This document shows, one piece after another, positions 15,840 to 24,105 of a stretch of 64,000 bases of DNA (positions are counted from its first letter, which is position 1; each line of letters opens with the position of its first letter). This DNA comes from Aquisediminimonas profunda. Its GTDB lineage: Bacteria > Pseudomonadota > Alphaproteobacteria > Sphingomonadales > Sphingomonadaceae. Below the pieces are notes generated by a model. That model made no database searches, was not told the origin of the DNA, and saw nothing but the letters and a program-made list of their open reading frames with translations. The position numbers and the translations under genes are program-made. The DNA lies in the NCBI RefSeq assembly GCF_019443285.1, contig NZ_CP080327.1:2352001-2416000 (forward strand), given 5' to 3'.

Positions 15840-17052
15840 CCTTGATCTTGATGCCCTTGCCGAACAGCTTGCGGATTTCGCGCCACCTGACAAGAAGACC
15901 GGGCGTGGGCCGCGCGAGGAGCGCGTCATCGCTGGATTTGAGGAGATCCAGCGATTTGTCGAGAAGCACGGCCACGCCCCGCGCCATGGTGAGAGCCGCG
16001 ACATCTTCGAGCGCATATATGCCACGCGCCTGGACAGGTTGCGCGCACTGGACGATTGCCGCGCATTGCTCGAACCGTTGGACCATCAAGGATTGCTGGC
16101 AGTTGGAGGCCAAACGGCAACCGCTCCCGAAGACGACTTGGACACCGACGCGCTTCTTGCAGAGCTTGAAGGCGCGATAGGCACATCGGAAATCACCGAT
16201 CTTCGCCACGTTCGCACGGCTGAGGAAAAGCGCGCGGCCGAGGAGATCGCGAACCGCGAAAAGTGCGAAGACTTTGAAAGATTTAAACCGCTCTTCGAGC
16301 AGCTTCAGGCCGACCTTAAATCCGGCGTTCGGGTCACACGTCCAATCGTGAAGGATGCTGGGTTCCTAAAAGCCGACATCACCCTCGGTCAGTTCTTCAT
16401 TCTTGGGGGGCAAGTCGCTTATGTCGCGGAGGTTGGCGAAACATTCGCCGCTCCGAACGGAGAATATGATGCTCGTTTGCGTGTCGTGTATTCCAACGGC
16501 ACCGAGAGCAACCTGCTTCGGCGGTCGCTCCAACGCGCCTTGTATAAGGATGAAGCTGGACGGCGGATTACCGAGCCGGAGGCTGGCCCGCTATTCGTGC
16601 GAGAGGAAGCAGCACCATTTAGCAGTGAGATAGCCGAAGACGACTCTGCTAGCGGCACGATCTATGTGTTGAGAAGCAAATCCGACCATCCGCTTGTCGC
16701 TGCCAACCGCGACGTGCTTCATAAAATTGGCGTGACTGGCGGCGATGTGCAGCGCCGGATAGCAAATGCAAAAATCGACGCAACGTTCCTGCTGGCAGAT
16801 GTCGAGATCGTTGCGACCTACACACTCTACAATATCAACCGGACGAAACTCGAAAACCTGATTCACCGCATATTCGATCCCGCACGGCTTGACATCGAAA
16901 TCAAGGATCGTTTTGGGAACCCAGTCGCTCCGCGCGAGTGGTTTCTCGTTCCCCGCTTTGTGATCGATGACGTTGTAGAACATATCAAAGAAGGAACCAT
17001 CACCGACTTAATCTACGATCCAAAGTTGGCACGACTGGTGCGGGCGAAATGA
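15829..17052 (+). CDS. GIY-YIG (T5orf172-like) nuclease protein
   Basis: A 407-residue protein starting MTADLDLDALAEQL at 15829 behind a strong AAGGAGGG site; the longer frame from 15643 lies inside the helicase and is rejected. Residues 1-90 form a helical region (REERVIAGFEEIQRFVEKHG). The C-terminal domain from about 276 has the GIY-YIG layout: TIYVLRS, then KIGVTGG and VQRRIANAK, and a later YTLYNINRTKLENLIHRIF helix with the acidic residue. It resembles the T5orf172 subgroup. It is coupled to the helicase by overlap and is probably the nuclease, or a second nuclease, of the system. Confidence 0.82.
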   Translation: MTADLDLDALAEQLADFAPPDKKTGRGPREERVIAGFEEIQRFVEKHGHAPRHGESRDIFERIYATRLDRLRALDDCRALLEPLDHQGLLAVGGQTATAPEDDLDTDALLAELEGAIGTSEITDLRHVRTAEEKRAAEEIANREKCEDFERFKPLFEQLQADLKSGVRVTRPIVKDAGFLKADITLGQFFILGGQVAYVAEVGETFAAPNGEYDARLRVVYSNGTESNLLRRSLQRALYKDEAGRRITEPEAGPLFVREEAAPFSSEIAEDDSASGTIYVLRSKSDHPLVAANRDVLHKIGVTGGDVQRRIANAKIDATFLLADVEIVATYTLYNINRTKLENLIHRIFDPARLDIEIKDRFGNPVAPREWFLVPRFVIDDVVEHIKEGTITDLIYDPKLARLVRAK

Positions 17053-17074
17053 TCAGGATCGGCAGTTAAATATC

Positions 17075-18421
17075 ATGCTCGATCAGATGTTCACATCCGA
17101 TAACTTCCGCAGAATTTACGACATGGAGAATCGTAAAGGGCTCGATTTGGCGGGCCGTTACTTCCCATCTCTAGAACCACATACTCTCGCGGTTCGCGAT
17201 AAGGTGAAAGACATCCGTGAGCACCGCGCGAATGCGGCTACTATGGCGTCCGATGAATTCGAGACGAAGCTGTTGGAACTAAAGACTGAACTCGCTGCGT
17301 TGAAGTCTGCCAAGTCCGCTGCTGTCGATGAGATCATGGACGATATCAGCGAGAAAGTTCTAAAGCCGAGCTTCAAGATCAACCTTTCGCAGAAGAACGG
17401 GCCGAAAGGGAAACCTGTTTTTTGTATCGATGCGGAACCAGAGACGTTTTTCGTCATAAAGCAGCTCCAAAGAAACATTCATCGCATTTATGGCGTCAAA
17501 CAGGCGAATCGACACGACTTGGTGTGTCAGCTTCGGGATATGCTCGGCAGCAGCTTTCCTTTCGAGTTGGTTCGCACTGACATTTCGTCGTTCTATGAGA
17601 GCATCGACCGCAAGCTGCTGTTAGAGAAATTGGACAAGGACCAGCTCCTAAGCCCCGCGTCGAAAAAATATATCAAGCAAGTGCTGGATTCTTACGGCAC
17701 GATCTCCGGCACCGTAACCGGCATCCCCCGTGGAGTAGGTATCAGCGCCTATTTGGCCGAGCTTTATCTGCGACCCGTCGATGTCGCGATAAGGGCAATT
17801 CCCGGCCTCGTCCTCTATTGCCGATTTGTCGATGACATCGTGGCCGTGTTCGCACGACCGCCCGCAGGCAAGAACCTTGGTTCATACAAAGATGCTATCA
17901 TCGCTATTTTCGTCGATAATGCGCTGACTCACAACGCCGCAAAGACCTCCGAGTTCAAGCTCCCGGACACAGCTTCCCAACAGTTCGAGTATTTAGGTTA
18001 CCGCTTTACCTGCACAAACGATAAGTTCGAGGTTTCTCCGAGCGCTGCAAAGGTTGAAAAATATCGCGCGCGAATGAATGCCTCGTTTGAGGATTACTGG
18101 CGCGAGCGCCCGGTGAACCCAAAGAGGGCCTTTCGCAAACTGGTCGGGCGGATCAAATTTTTGACCGGCAACACCCGGCTTGCCAATAGTAAGTCGCGTG
18201 CGGTTACGGGCATCTACTACAACAACTCTCTCGCTACCGATCTGTCGGATTTCAAAATGCTCGACAAGGAGCTGGAAGTCCTCATCAAATCGACGAAGCG
18301 GACGACCCTGCAAAAGCAGTTGAAGAAGCTCAAATTCTCTACTGGCTTCGTGCAACGCCGGTATCACAATTTCAGCACGAGAGAGTTGCAGACGATCGTG
18401 AGGGCATGGAAGCATGGCTAA
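17075..18421 (+). CDS. Reverse transcriptase, probable Drt3a (UG3-type)
   Basis: A 448-residue reverse transcriptase of the 'unknown group' kind. Motif A is RTDISSFYESID (Asp169), motif B GIPRGVGISAYLAEL (216-230) and motif C CRFVDDIVAVF (catalytic Asp253 and Asp254). There is no maturase, endonuclease or integrase domain, so it is not a group II intron RT. A charged helical N-terminus precedes the palm. It starts 22 bases after the GIY-YIG stop and overlaps the next RT by eight bases. Two dissimilar RTs in this order and of these sizes match defence-associated RT type 3. Expected role: synthesis of one DNA strand on a dedicated ncRNA template during phage infection. Confidence 0.82.
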   Translation: MLDQMFTSDNFRRIYDMENRKGLDLAGRYFPSLEPHTLAVRDKVKDIREHRANAATMASDEFETKLLELKTELAALKSAKSAAVDEIMDDISEKVLKPSFKINLSQKNGPKGKPVFCIDAEPETFFVIKQLQRNIHRIYGVKQANRHDLVCQLRDMLGSSFPFELVRTDISSFYESIDRKLLLEKLDKDQLLSPASKKYIKQVLDSYGTISGTVTGIPRGVGISAYLAELYLRPVDVAIRAIPGLVLYCRFVDDIVAVFARPPAGKNLGSYKDAIIAIFVDNALTHNAAKTSEFKLPDTASQQFEYLGYRFTCTNDKFEVSPSAAKVEKYRARMNASFEDYWRERPVNPKRAFRKLVGRIKFLTGNTRLANSKSRAVTGIYYNNSLATDLSDFKMLDKELEVLIKSTKRTTLQKQLKKLKFSTGFVQRRYHNFSTRELQTIVRAWKHG

Positions 18422-20483
18422 GCGCCGCGTCTCGCTCACCCACCGCAAACAGCGGTCCGTTTTAACGGATATGTTGCCATTCGAGGTGCCACCGACGTTC
18501 TCAAATCGCGGCTTTTACAGATTTTTGCGGGACAATAGCGTTGAGATCGAAAGAGGGCAGCTGCGATGGATATGCGAAACTGACACCCTTGATTGCACAA
18601 TGCGCCTGCTATTCGGGATCGATCCCTCGGTTGTTATCTCGACCGAAGCAGTAAAAGAATGGGGAAAGGAGAAGACGCGCAGGTCGGTTCCCTTCAATAA
18701 ATGCGAGATGGCGACCATCCCGTTCAATTTCCGGGTGGCGCACAATCTCGATGGCCGCACATTGAGCGTTGTGCATCCGCGCAATCAGGTTGCGGTCGCG
18801 AGCTTTTATGCCGCCCACAGCGCACTCATCATTTATCACACGTCGGTCAGCGAGTTTTCGATACGCCGCCCAGTTTCGGTGTCTCGTTATGCATATTTCA
18901 AGGACAAGCTCCACGAAGAGCGACAGGATTCCGTGGCGGGTGTGGAGGAGGAAGACCGGGAGTACGAGCAGCTCGGCTCATATTTCGTGTACCGGAAATA
19001 CCGAAACATTCATCGCTTCTTTGAGTCGTACAAGTACCACCGCAGCGAGAAAAAATACGACGCAATGGTGCAGATCGATGTGAGCAAGTGCTTCGACAGC
19101 ATCTACACTCACTCGCTCCCCTGGGCGGTGCTGGGCAAGGAGCAGACGAAGTTCAGCCTCAAAGAATCGCTGGCGACTTTCGGCGGTCGCTTCGACGCCC
19201 TCATGCAAGGCCTGAATCAGAAAGAGACCAATGGCATCGTAATCGGTCCCGAGTTTTCAAGGATTTTTGCCGAGATTATTTTGCAATCGGTCGATGTCGA
19301 GCTGCTCAATCAGTTGGCCGATGTGGCCAGCCTAAAACACAAGGTCGATTACGAGATTTTCCGGTACGTTGACGACTTCTTCGTCTTCTACAACGATGAA
19401 TCGACCCAGAAAAAGATTTTTGAGACGCTCCAGGAAATCCTCAAGGACAAGAAGCTCAGCATCAACACGGCGAAAATCAAGCACTACCAAAAGCCGATCA
19501 TCACCGAGATTACGGTCGCCAAAGAGCGTATCTCGATGCTGCTGAACGACGAGATCAATCCGGTTTGTGAGGAAGAGCCGCCGGTCGATCCGGCCAAGCC
19601 GCCTAAAATAAAGCTCGCGTGCGGTATCAACGCGAACCGCCTGATCGTTCGGTACAAAGCCGCCATCAAGGAGACAGGCGTCACCTATGGCGACCTGCTA
19701 AATTACACATTCGCGATAATCGAAAACAGGGTCGAAAAGCTGTTCAAAGCCTATGTTGCGAGCGACAAGTCAGACCGCGACCGTAAGCGTCTCTCCAATG
19801 CTCTGCTTGCGATTATGGAGTTTGCCTTCTTCGCCTATTCGGCGAGCCCGAAGGTAAATCACACGATCCGTATCTGCCGGATGATCGCTACCTCCGTGGA
19901 CTTCCTCCACGCTCAGGGCTTACCCTATGAACAGAAGCACCTGCTGTTTAAGTACGTCCATGACAACGTGATGCAACAGCTCGAGAAGAACACGATGACT
20001 GCCCATCGTGAGGTTGAAAGCCTCTATCTGCTGATCTCACTATCGCAGATCGGCCGCGAATATTGGATGCCAGTCTCTGTTCTGCTCCGGCACTTTCTGA
20101 TCGAGGAGAATGGGACAGGGGACTACATACGCCCTACCGGCTTCATGAACCATTTTTCGATCACAATCCTGCTGTCCTACATTAAGGACAAGGTCAGGTA
20201 TGCGAAGCTCAAAGCTTTTATCGAGGCGCAAATCATCGCCAAACTGGAACACATGAAAGCCCATTGCCCGAACGACGCTGAGACGCTGATCATGCTGCTC
20301 GATCTCGTGGTCTGTCCTTACATCAGTACCGCCACAAAGGATGCCATCGGCCAGATTTTCGGACTGGACGCGGCGGGGCTAGCCTCGGTCCAATCGGCCA
20401 ACGACCACTGGTTTACCGCGTGGGGCGATAAGTTCGATCTAGGAAAGGAACTAGACGCGAAGCGCAGTCGTGAGGTATATTGA
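18414..20483 (+). CDS. Reverse transcriptase, probable Drt3b (UG8-type)
   Basis: A 689-residue second reverse transcriptase, unlike the first in sequence. A long N-terminal region (MLPFEVPPTFSNRGFY near residue 20) leads into motif A QIDVSKCFDSIYTHS (Asp222), motif B-like ETNGIVIGPEFSRIFAEI and motif C FRYVDDFFVFY (YVDD 318-321), followed by a helical C-terminal half of about 330 residues. Length and tandem order behind the UG3-like RT fit UG8, the partner in DRT type 3. It overlaps the upstream RT by eight bases, indicating coupled expression. Its stop is followed after four bases by the candidate ncRNA. As I recall, the DRT3 partner makes the complementary strand of an alternating-repeat DNA; that needs checking for this homologue. 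Confidence 0.8.
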   Translation: MAKRRVSLTHRKQRSVLTDMLPFEVPPTFSNRGFYRFLRDNSVEIERGQLRWICETDTLDCTMRLLFGIDPSVVISTEAVKEWGKEKTRRSVPFNKCEMATIPFNFRVAHNLDGRTLSVVHPRNQVAVASFYAAHSALIIYHTSVSEFSIRRPVSVSRYAYFKDKLHEERQDSVAGVEEEDREYEQLGSYFVYRKYRNIHRFFESYKYHRSEKKYDAMVQIDVSKCFDSIYTHSLPWAVLGKEQTKFSLKESLATFGGRFDALMQGLNQKETNGIVIGPEFSRIFAEIILQSVDVELLNQLADVASLKHKVDYEIFRYVDDFFVFYNDESTQKKIFETLQEILKDKKLSINTAKIKHYQKPIITEITVAKERISMLLNDEINPVCEEEPPVDPAKPPKIKLACGINANRLIVRYKAAIKETGVTYGDLLNYTFAIIENRVEKLFKAYVASDKSDRDRKRLSNALLAIMEFAFFAYSASPKVNHTIRICRMIATSVDFLHAQGLPYEQKHLLFKYVHDNVMQQLEKNTMTAHREVESLYLLISLSQIGREYWMPVSVLLRHFLIEENGTGDYIRPTGFMNHFSITILLSYIKDKVRYAKLKAFIEAQIIAKLEHMKAHCPNDAETLIMLLDLVVCPYISTATKDAIGQIFGLDAAGLASVQSANDHWFTAWGDKFDLGKELDAKRSREVY

Positions 20484-20640
20484 TTTTGGCGCTCCGCTTT
20501 ACCCTAATGGCTGTTGGCAGCCTACACACAAGCGCCCTCTCTTCCCCTATATCAATTGGGGGCTGGGTAATCGGACGGTAGGAGCGGGCCGTCCCACCCA
20601 TCCAGCATAGTCGCAAGTGAATGCGCTCAAGCATTTTCGT
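20484..20640 (+). ncRNA. Candidate DRT3 template ncRNA with exposed ACACACA
   Basis: Directly after the second RT: stem GGCGCT (20488-20493) pairs with AGCGCC (20531-20536). Inside it is a perfect hairpin GGCTG-TTGG-CAGCC (20509-20522), then unpaired T and ACACACA (20524-20530) immediately before the closing strand. Downstream follow CCCC/GGGG (20544-20547 with 20558-20561), a 6-bp GGACGG/CCGTCC hairpin (20573-20594) flanked by GGGT/ACCC, and AATGC/GCATT plus a short T-run (20620-20636) as possible 3' end. An AC repeat held single-stranded in a closed loop is what a repeat-templating RNA for the first RT would need. Ends and expression are inferred. Confidence 0.65.
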
Positions 20641-20696
20641 CATGCACCATGTAGGTAATGTCAGCCCTATTCCTTCCGCAATTCCTGAGATGATCC

Positions 20697-20776
20697 CGCG
20701 AATGTGGCTGTGGTCGTCGTCCCGTCAACGGGCGGCCCGATCCATTCGCTACGCTCCCGTGTTGCCCGTTTCGCCT
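20697..20776 (+). repeat. Leader repeat copy 1, upstream of ardC
   Basis: CGTCAACGGG, CCCGATCCATTC, GCTCCCGTGTTG and CCCGTTTC occur here in the same order as in 21870-21951, upstream of the next plus-strand gene. Two genes with a shared ~80-bp upstream segment are likely to share a promoter or regulator. Confidence 0.65.
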
Positions 20777-20850
20777 AACGGCTGACAGTCCGACTTTCCC
20801 CCAGCCTCTCTCCTTCGCGTCCTCAGGATACAGCGAAAGGAGATCAGGAC

Positions 20851-21774
20851 ATGACCAATTCATCACACGAACGCTTCAACGTTTACGGAGCCATCACCGA
20901 TCAGATCATTGCCGCAATCGAAGCCGGAGCCGAGCATCCGCAAATGCCCTGGCATCGCGCTGGCGGATCAATCCAACGTCCGACCAACATCGAGAGTCGC
21001 AAAGCCTATCAGGGCGTCAACACCGTCGCACTTTGGGCCGCAGCCGATGCACGCGGTTTCGCGCATGGCCTGTGGGGCACATATCGCCAGTGGCAGGAGA
21101 AGGGCGCGCAAGTCCGCAAGGGCGAGAAATCTTCCGTCATCATCTTCTACCGTGACCTTGAGTCGAACGACCGTGACGCTCAATCATCCGGCGATGATGA
21201 TCGCAACAACCGCTTCTTCGTGGCCCGTGCATCGCGCGTGTTCAACGTCGCGCAGGTCGATGGCTTTGAACTTCCCGCAATCGAACCTGCCATTGATCGC
21301 ATCGATCCTTGCGTGACCGCAGAGGCATTCGTTGCAGCGACGAATGCGAAGATCACCGTTGCCGGTGATCGGGCATTCTACAATCGCGCAACCGACAGTA
21401 TCACGATGCCGGATCGTCATCGCTTCGTTGGCACGAAGACGAGCACCGTGACCGAGAGCTGGTATTCCACCTTGCTGCATGAGCTGACCCATTGGTCAGG
21501 CGCAGAGAGCCGATGCGCACGCACCTTCGGTGAACGCTTCGGCGATGATGCCTACGCGATGGAAGAGATGGTTGCCGAGCTTGGTGCTGCATTTCTGTGT
21601 GGCGATCTTGGCATCACGGCAGAACCACGTGTCGATCATGCCGACTATATCGGCCATTGGCTGCGCATCCTGAAAGGCGACCGCAAGGCGATCTTCACTG
21701 CGGCGAGTGCTGCGAACAAGGCGTCCGAATATCTCAAGAGCCTCGCTGGAGCCGAGCATCGAGAGGCGGCTTAG
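20851..21774 (+). CDS. ardC: ArdC-like antirestriction protein
   Basis: A 307-residue protein with the ArdC layout. The N-terminal DUF1738-like ssDNA-binding domain runs from FNVYGAITDQIIAAIEAG to WQEKGAQVRKGEKSS, and the C-terminal zincin-like metallopeptidase domain has HELTHW (210-215). An AAAGGAG ribosome site precedes the ATG. ArdC proteins protect incoming mobile DNA from host restriction during transfer. Here it lies between the element's own restriction-like and RT defence cargo and the mobilisation genes, so it probably acts on establishment in a new host. It is preceded by one of two leader repeats and followed by a strong terminator. Confidence 0.9.
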   Translation: MTNSSHERFNVYGAITDQIIAAIEAGAEHPQMPWHRAGGSIQRPTNIESRKAYQGVNTVALWAAADARGFAHGLWGTYRQWQEKGAQVRKGEKSSVIIFYRDLESNDRDAQSSGDDDRNNRFFVARASRVFNVAQVDGFELPAIEPAIDRIDPCVTAEAFVAATNAKITVAGDRAFYNRATDSITMPDRHRFVGTKTSTVTESWYSTLLHELTHWSGAESRCARTFGERFGDDAYAMEEMVAELGAAFLCGDLGITAEPRVDHADYIGHWLRILKGDRKAIFTAASAANKASEYLKSLAGAEHREAA

Positions 21775-21806
21775 ACCGTCTCTCACTTTCAATACCGTTC
21801 AAACGA

Positions 21807-21829
21807 GGGGCCGCTTGTCGGCCCCTTTT
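21807..21829 (+). terminator. Rho-independent terminator after ardC
   Basis: GGGGCCG / CTTGT / CGGCCCC with 7 paired bases, followed directly by TTTT, 32 bases after the ardC stop codon. Confidence 0.8.
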
Positions 21830-21869
21830 CATTTCCTGCCTCGCGTTTGGGATCATCCAATGATGATGA

Positions 21870-21951
21870 CGGGAATGTTGGCAGGGTAAGGGTATCGTCA
21901 ACGGCTTGCCCGATCCATTCCCTATCGCTCCCGTGTTGGCCGTTTCCCCCA
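21870..21951 (+). repeat. Leader repeat copy 2, upstream of the 22039 gene
   Basis: Shares CGTCAACGG, CCCGATCCATTC, CGCTCCCGTGTTG and CCGTTTC blocks with 20697-20776 in the same order and strand. It lies about 90 bases before the start codon of the next gene. Confidence 0.65.
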
Positions 21952-22038
21952 TCGTGCCTTGGGGTGACGCTACCCTTTTGCACCCTGCCGATTGCCTCCC
22001 CGTCCACCGGACGAACCCAAACGCCAGAGGAGGCAGAC

Positions 22039-22350
22039 ATGGACAGCAGCGACTACACAATCACGCACAAGAGCTGGAACGGCATCGAAATCGAGATCAG
22101 GTGGAACCCAGACCATCTGGCATTCGACGACGGAACCGAGATGGCCCATCTTGAAATCGAAAGCATCAAGCCCGCCCGCGCGCCGCTGCCAATCACCGAA
22201 ACCGGATACCGCTCGCACTTCACGCTGGCGCATCACGTGAACCGCTATGGCAGCGCTGAGGCTTTCGTTGAAGCGTGGCTGCAAGATGCAGCGAACTCGC
22301 CCGCATGGCGTCGCACCAATCAGATTTCACAACAGCTTGCGCTCTTTTGA
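22039..22350 (+). CDS. Hypothetical protein sharing the ardC leader
   Basis: A 103-residue protein starting MDSSDYTITHKSWNGIEIEI behind AGAGGAGG, which decides this start over the upstream ATG at 21847. The fold looks alpha/beta; no motif I recognise. Its upstream region repeats that of ardC, so co-expression early after DNA entry is a reasonable guess. Function unknown. Confidence 0.75.
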   Translation: MDSSDYTITHKSWNGIEIEIRWNPDHLAFDDGTEMAHLEIESIKPARAPLPITETGYRSHFTLAHHVNRYGSAEAFVEAWLQDAANSPAWRRTNQISQQLALF

Positions 22351-22378
22351 GCGCAAGCCTTTGCGATTGGTGCGACGG

Positions 22379-22570
22379 CTACGGGCCGTGCAGCCCGCGC
22401 GAGAAGCGACAAGCCATTTCGGCTTCGACGTTTTCAAGCGATGCCAGCGCATTCCGGCGTTCGGCGCTTTCGGGCGCGCTTTTTGCCAGTTCGTTGAACA
22501 GAATGCGGATGAGAACATGCAGTTCGCGGGTTGTGCGCGCTGCCAATTCGAAGCGAGTGTAGAGTTTCAT
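22379..22570 (-). CDS. Small hypothetical protein (63 aa)
   Basis: Starts MKLYTRFELAARTTRELHVL with GGAGGTCAAT before the ATG, a clear ribosome site. A short helical protein (LIRILFNELAKSAPESAERR). No family recognised. It is convergent with the 22039 gene and lies upstream, on the same strand, of nothing before the relaxase end. Nothing else is supported in 22571-22761. Confidence 0.65.
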   Translation of the reverse strand: MKLYTRFELAARTTRELHVLIRILFNELAKSAPESAERRNALASLENVEAEMACRFSRGLHGP

Positions 22571-22761
22571 ATTGACCTCCAAATGTTTTGAAGGCCCCGA
22601 CCACCGGAGCCTTTCCGGCTCCGGCAGCACAATCATCAAGGGAAGCGTCCGGTGGTTGGCGGATGGAAAAGCAGGCCGGAGGTCAGGAGGAAATGAGACG
22701 CGCGCGTCGCTGGCAGGGCGTCACCCGCGCTGTCGTGAAAATCCGTATTCAGTGAAACTGG

Positions 22762-24105
22762 CTAGCGCTCGAAATCCCGTGAACGATCTTTCGGTTTGCG
22801 CTCTCGCATCGCCTTGATGCGTTCCTGTGTCGATTGCGGACGTGGATGCGCGGTTTTGCCGAAGGCACCAGATAGCCCCGCGCGATCCTTGATCCGTCGC
22901 AGTTCACCATAGCGGTGCAGATCACGGTGTAGGTCTCGCAGCCGTTGCGCTTGCTCCTGCCGCAGTTTGATTATCTTTTGTTGGAGGGCTTGGCGTTCGC
23001 GCATCTGGGCGCTCACCAACGCGTTGCGCTGCTCTCGGTCGCGTTGCAGCGACCAGTAGGCTTCCAGTTCGTTCTGGGCTTTGACCTTGGCATGTTCACC
23101 GGTCAGCCTGTCCCATAATCCGCCGAGGCCTTTGCGCAGACGTTCGGCACGTGCTTGAGTTTCAGCTCTGAGGCGCTCAGCTTGCCCCTGATCGAGCTTG
23201 GCGCGTTCCGCATCATGCAGTGCCTTGAGGCGCAGCCGCTCATGTTCGACCGGCTTCATGCGCTCAGCAAATTCTTGTTTGGCTTCCGTGATGAAGGTTT
23301 TGATCTTGGGCTCGATGTCCTGCGCGATCTGCGCGCGCATCTCTTCGACCGATGGCAGCGAAGCCGGATCGCCGAGGCGACCGTCGATGTCTTTTGCAGG
23401 CTTGCCGATCATGCGAGCGATGGAATGCACTTCGCCGTCATAGGTGACGGCGACATGGCCGCGCCGATCACCGCGCGCGAGATAGAGGCCGCGTTCCTGC
23501 AATGCGCTTGCGAATGCCCGGCGTGAGTCCGACGCGGCCCAGCATTCCTGCACCAGCGCCTTCATGTCTTTTGCATTGTGGCCGTTGCGCTTGGCTTGCT
23601 GCCATTCATCGAGCGTGAAGTTGCGCGGATCACGCTGCTTCTGGTCGATGAACCCGCGCGGCATCTTCCAGCCGTTCTCGATATAAAGTTCCTTCGACAC
23701 ATCGCGCAGCTTGAGCTTGAAATGCGGCAGCGGCTTCGCTGTCATGCTTTCCGCATCGATCCGGCTCCACACCGCGTGGCAGTGGCGACGACCTTCCTTT
23801 TCATGGAATACGATAATGCGCGGTTGGTCCGTCAGTCCGTTGCGCTCTTCGATCTTTGCCAGCGCTTGCTCAAACACTTCTATGCGGACATTTTCGGTTT
23901 CAGGTGGATTGAGCGAGACGGAGAAGAGGAACTGCTTGCACTTCGTGCCACGGCTGACCGCATAGGCTTCGTGCATCGCATCCATCAAATCATCGGAGAT
24001 GAATCCACGCACCTCGTGAATCTCGACACGCTCATTCTCCGTCATCTTGAGCAGATGCAGCCCAAGCTGTTTTGCACCGCCGCGCTGTGACGCTTTCAGT
24101 ATCAT
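22762..24105 (-). CDS. Relaxase (MobP/VirD2-like)
   Basis: A 447-residue relaxase that would nick oriT and stay bound to the transferred strand. The HxH metal motif is in FHEKEGRRHCHAVW (His101, His108, His110), and the catalytic region starts near MILKASQRGGAKQLGLHLL. The C-terminal half (about 260-430) is a long charged coiled coil rich in Arg, Glu and Gln, common in mobilisation relaxases. The start overlaps the MobC-like stop (ATGA). The presence of relaxase, accessory protein and a VirD4-like ATPase without pore genes marks the element as mobilizable. Confidence 0.88.
   Translation of the reverse strand: MILKASQRGGAKQLGLHLLKMTENERVEIHEVRGFISDDLMDAMHEAYAVSRGTKCKQFLFSVSLNPPETENVRIEVFEQALAKIEERNGLTDQPRIIVFHEKEGRRHCHAVWSRIDAESMTAKPLPHFKLKLRDVSKELYIENGWKMPRGFIDQKQRDPRNFTLDEWQQAKRNGHNAKDMKALVQECWAASDSRRAFASALQERGLYLARGDRRGHVAVTYDGEVHSIARMIGKPAKDIDGRLGDPASLPSVEEMRAQIAQDIEPKIKTFITEAKQEFAERMKPVEHERLRLKALHDAERAKLDQGQAERLRAETQARAERLRKGLGGLWDRLTGEHAKVKAQNELEAYWSLQRDREQRNALVSAQMRERQALQQKIIKLRQEQAQRLRDLHRDLHRYGELRRIKDRAGLSGAFGKTAHPRPQSTQERIKAMRERKPKDRSRDFER

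Noticed and set aside
17075-20483. Retron, group II intron or diversity-generating retroelement
   Set aside because: No maturase/HNH domain, no msr-msd style inverted repeats upstream, no template/variable repeat pair seen; two RTs in tandem fit DRT3 better.
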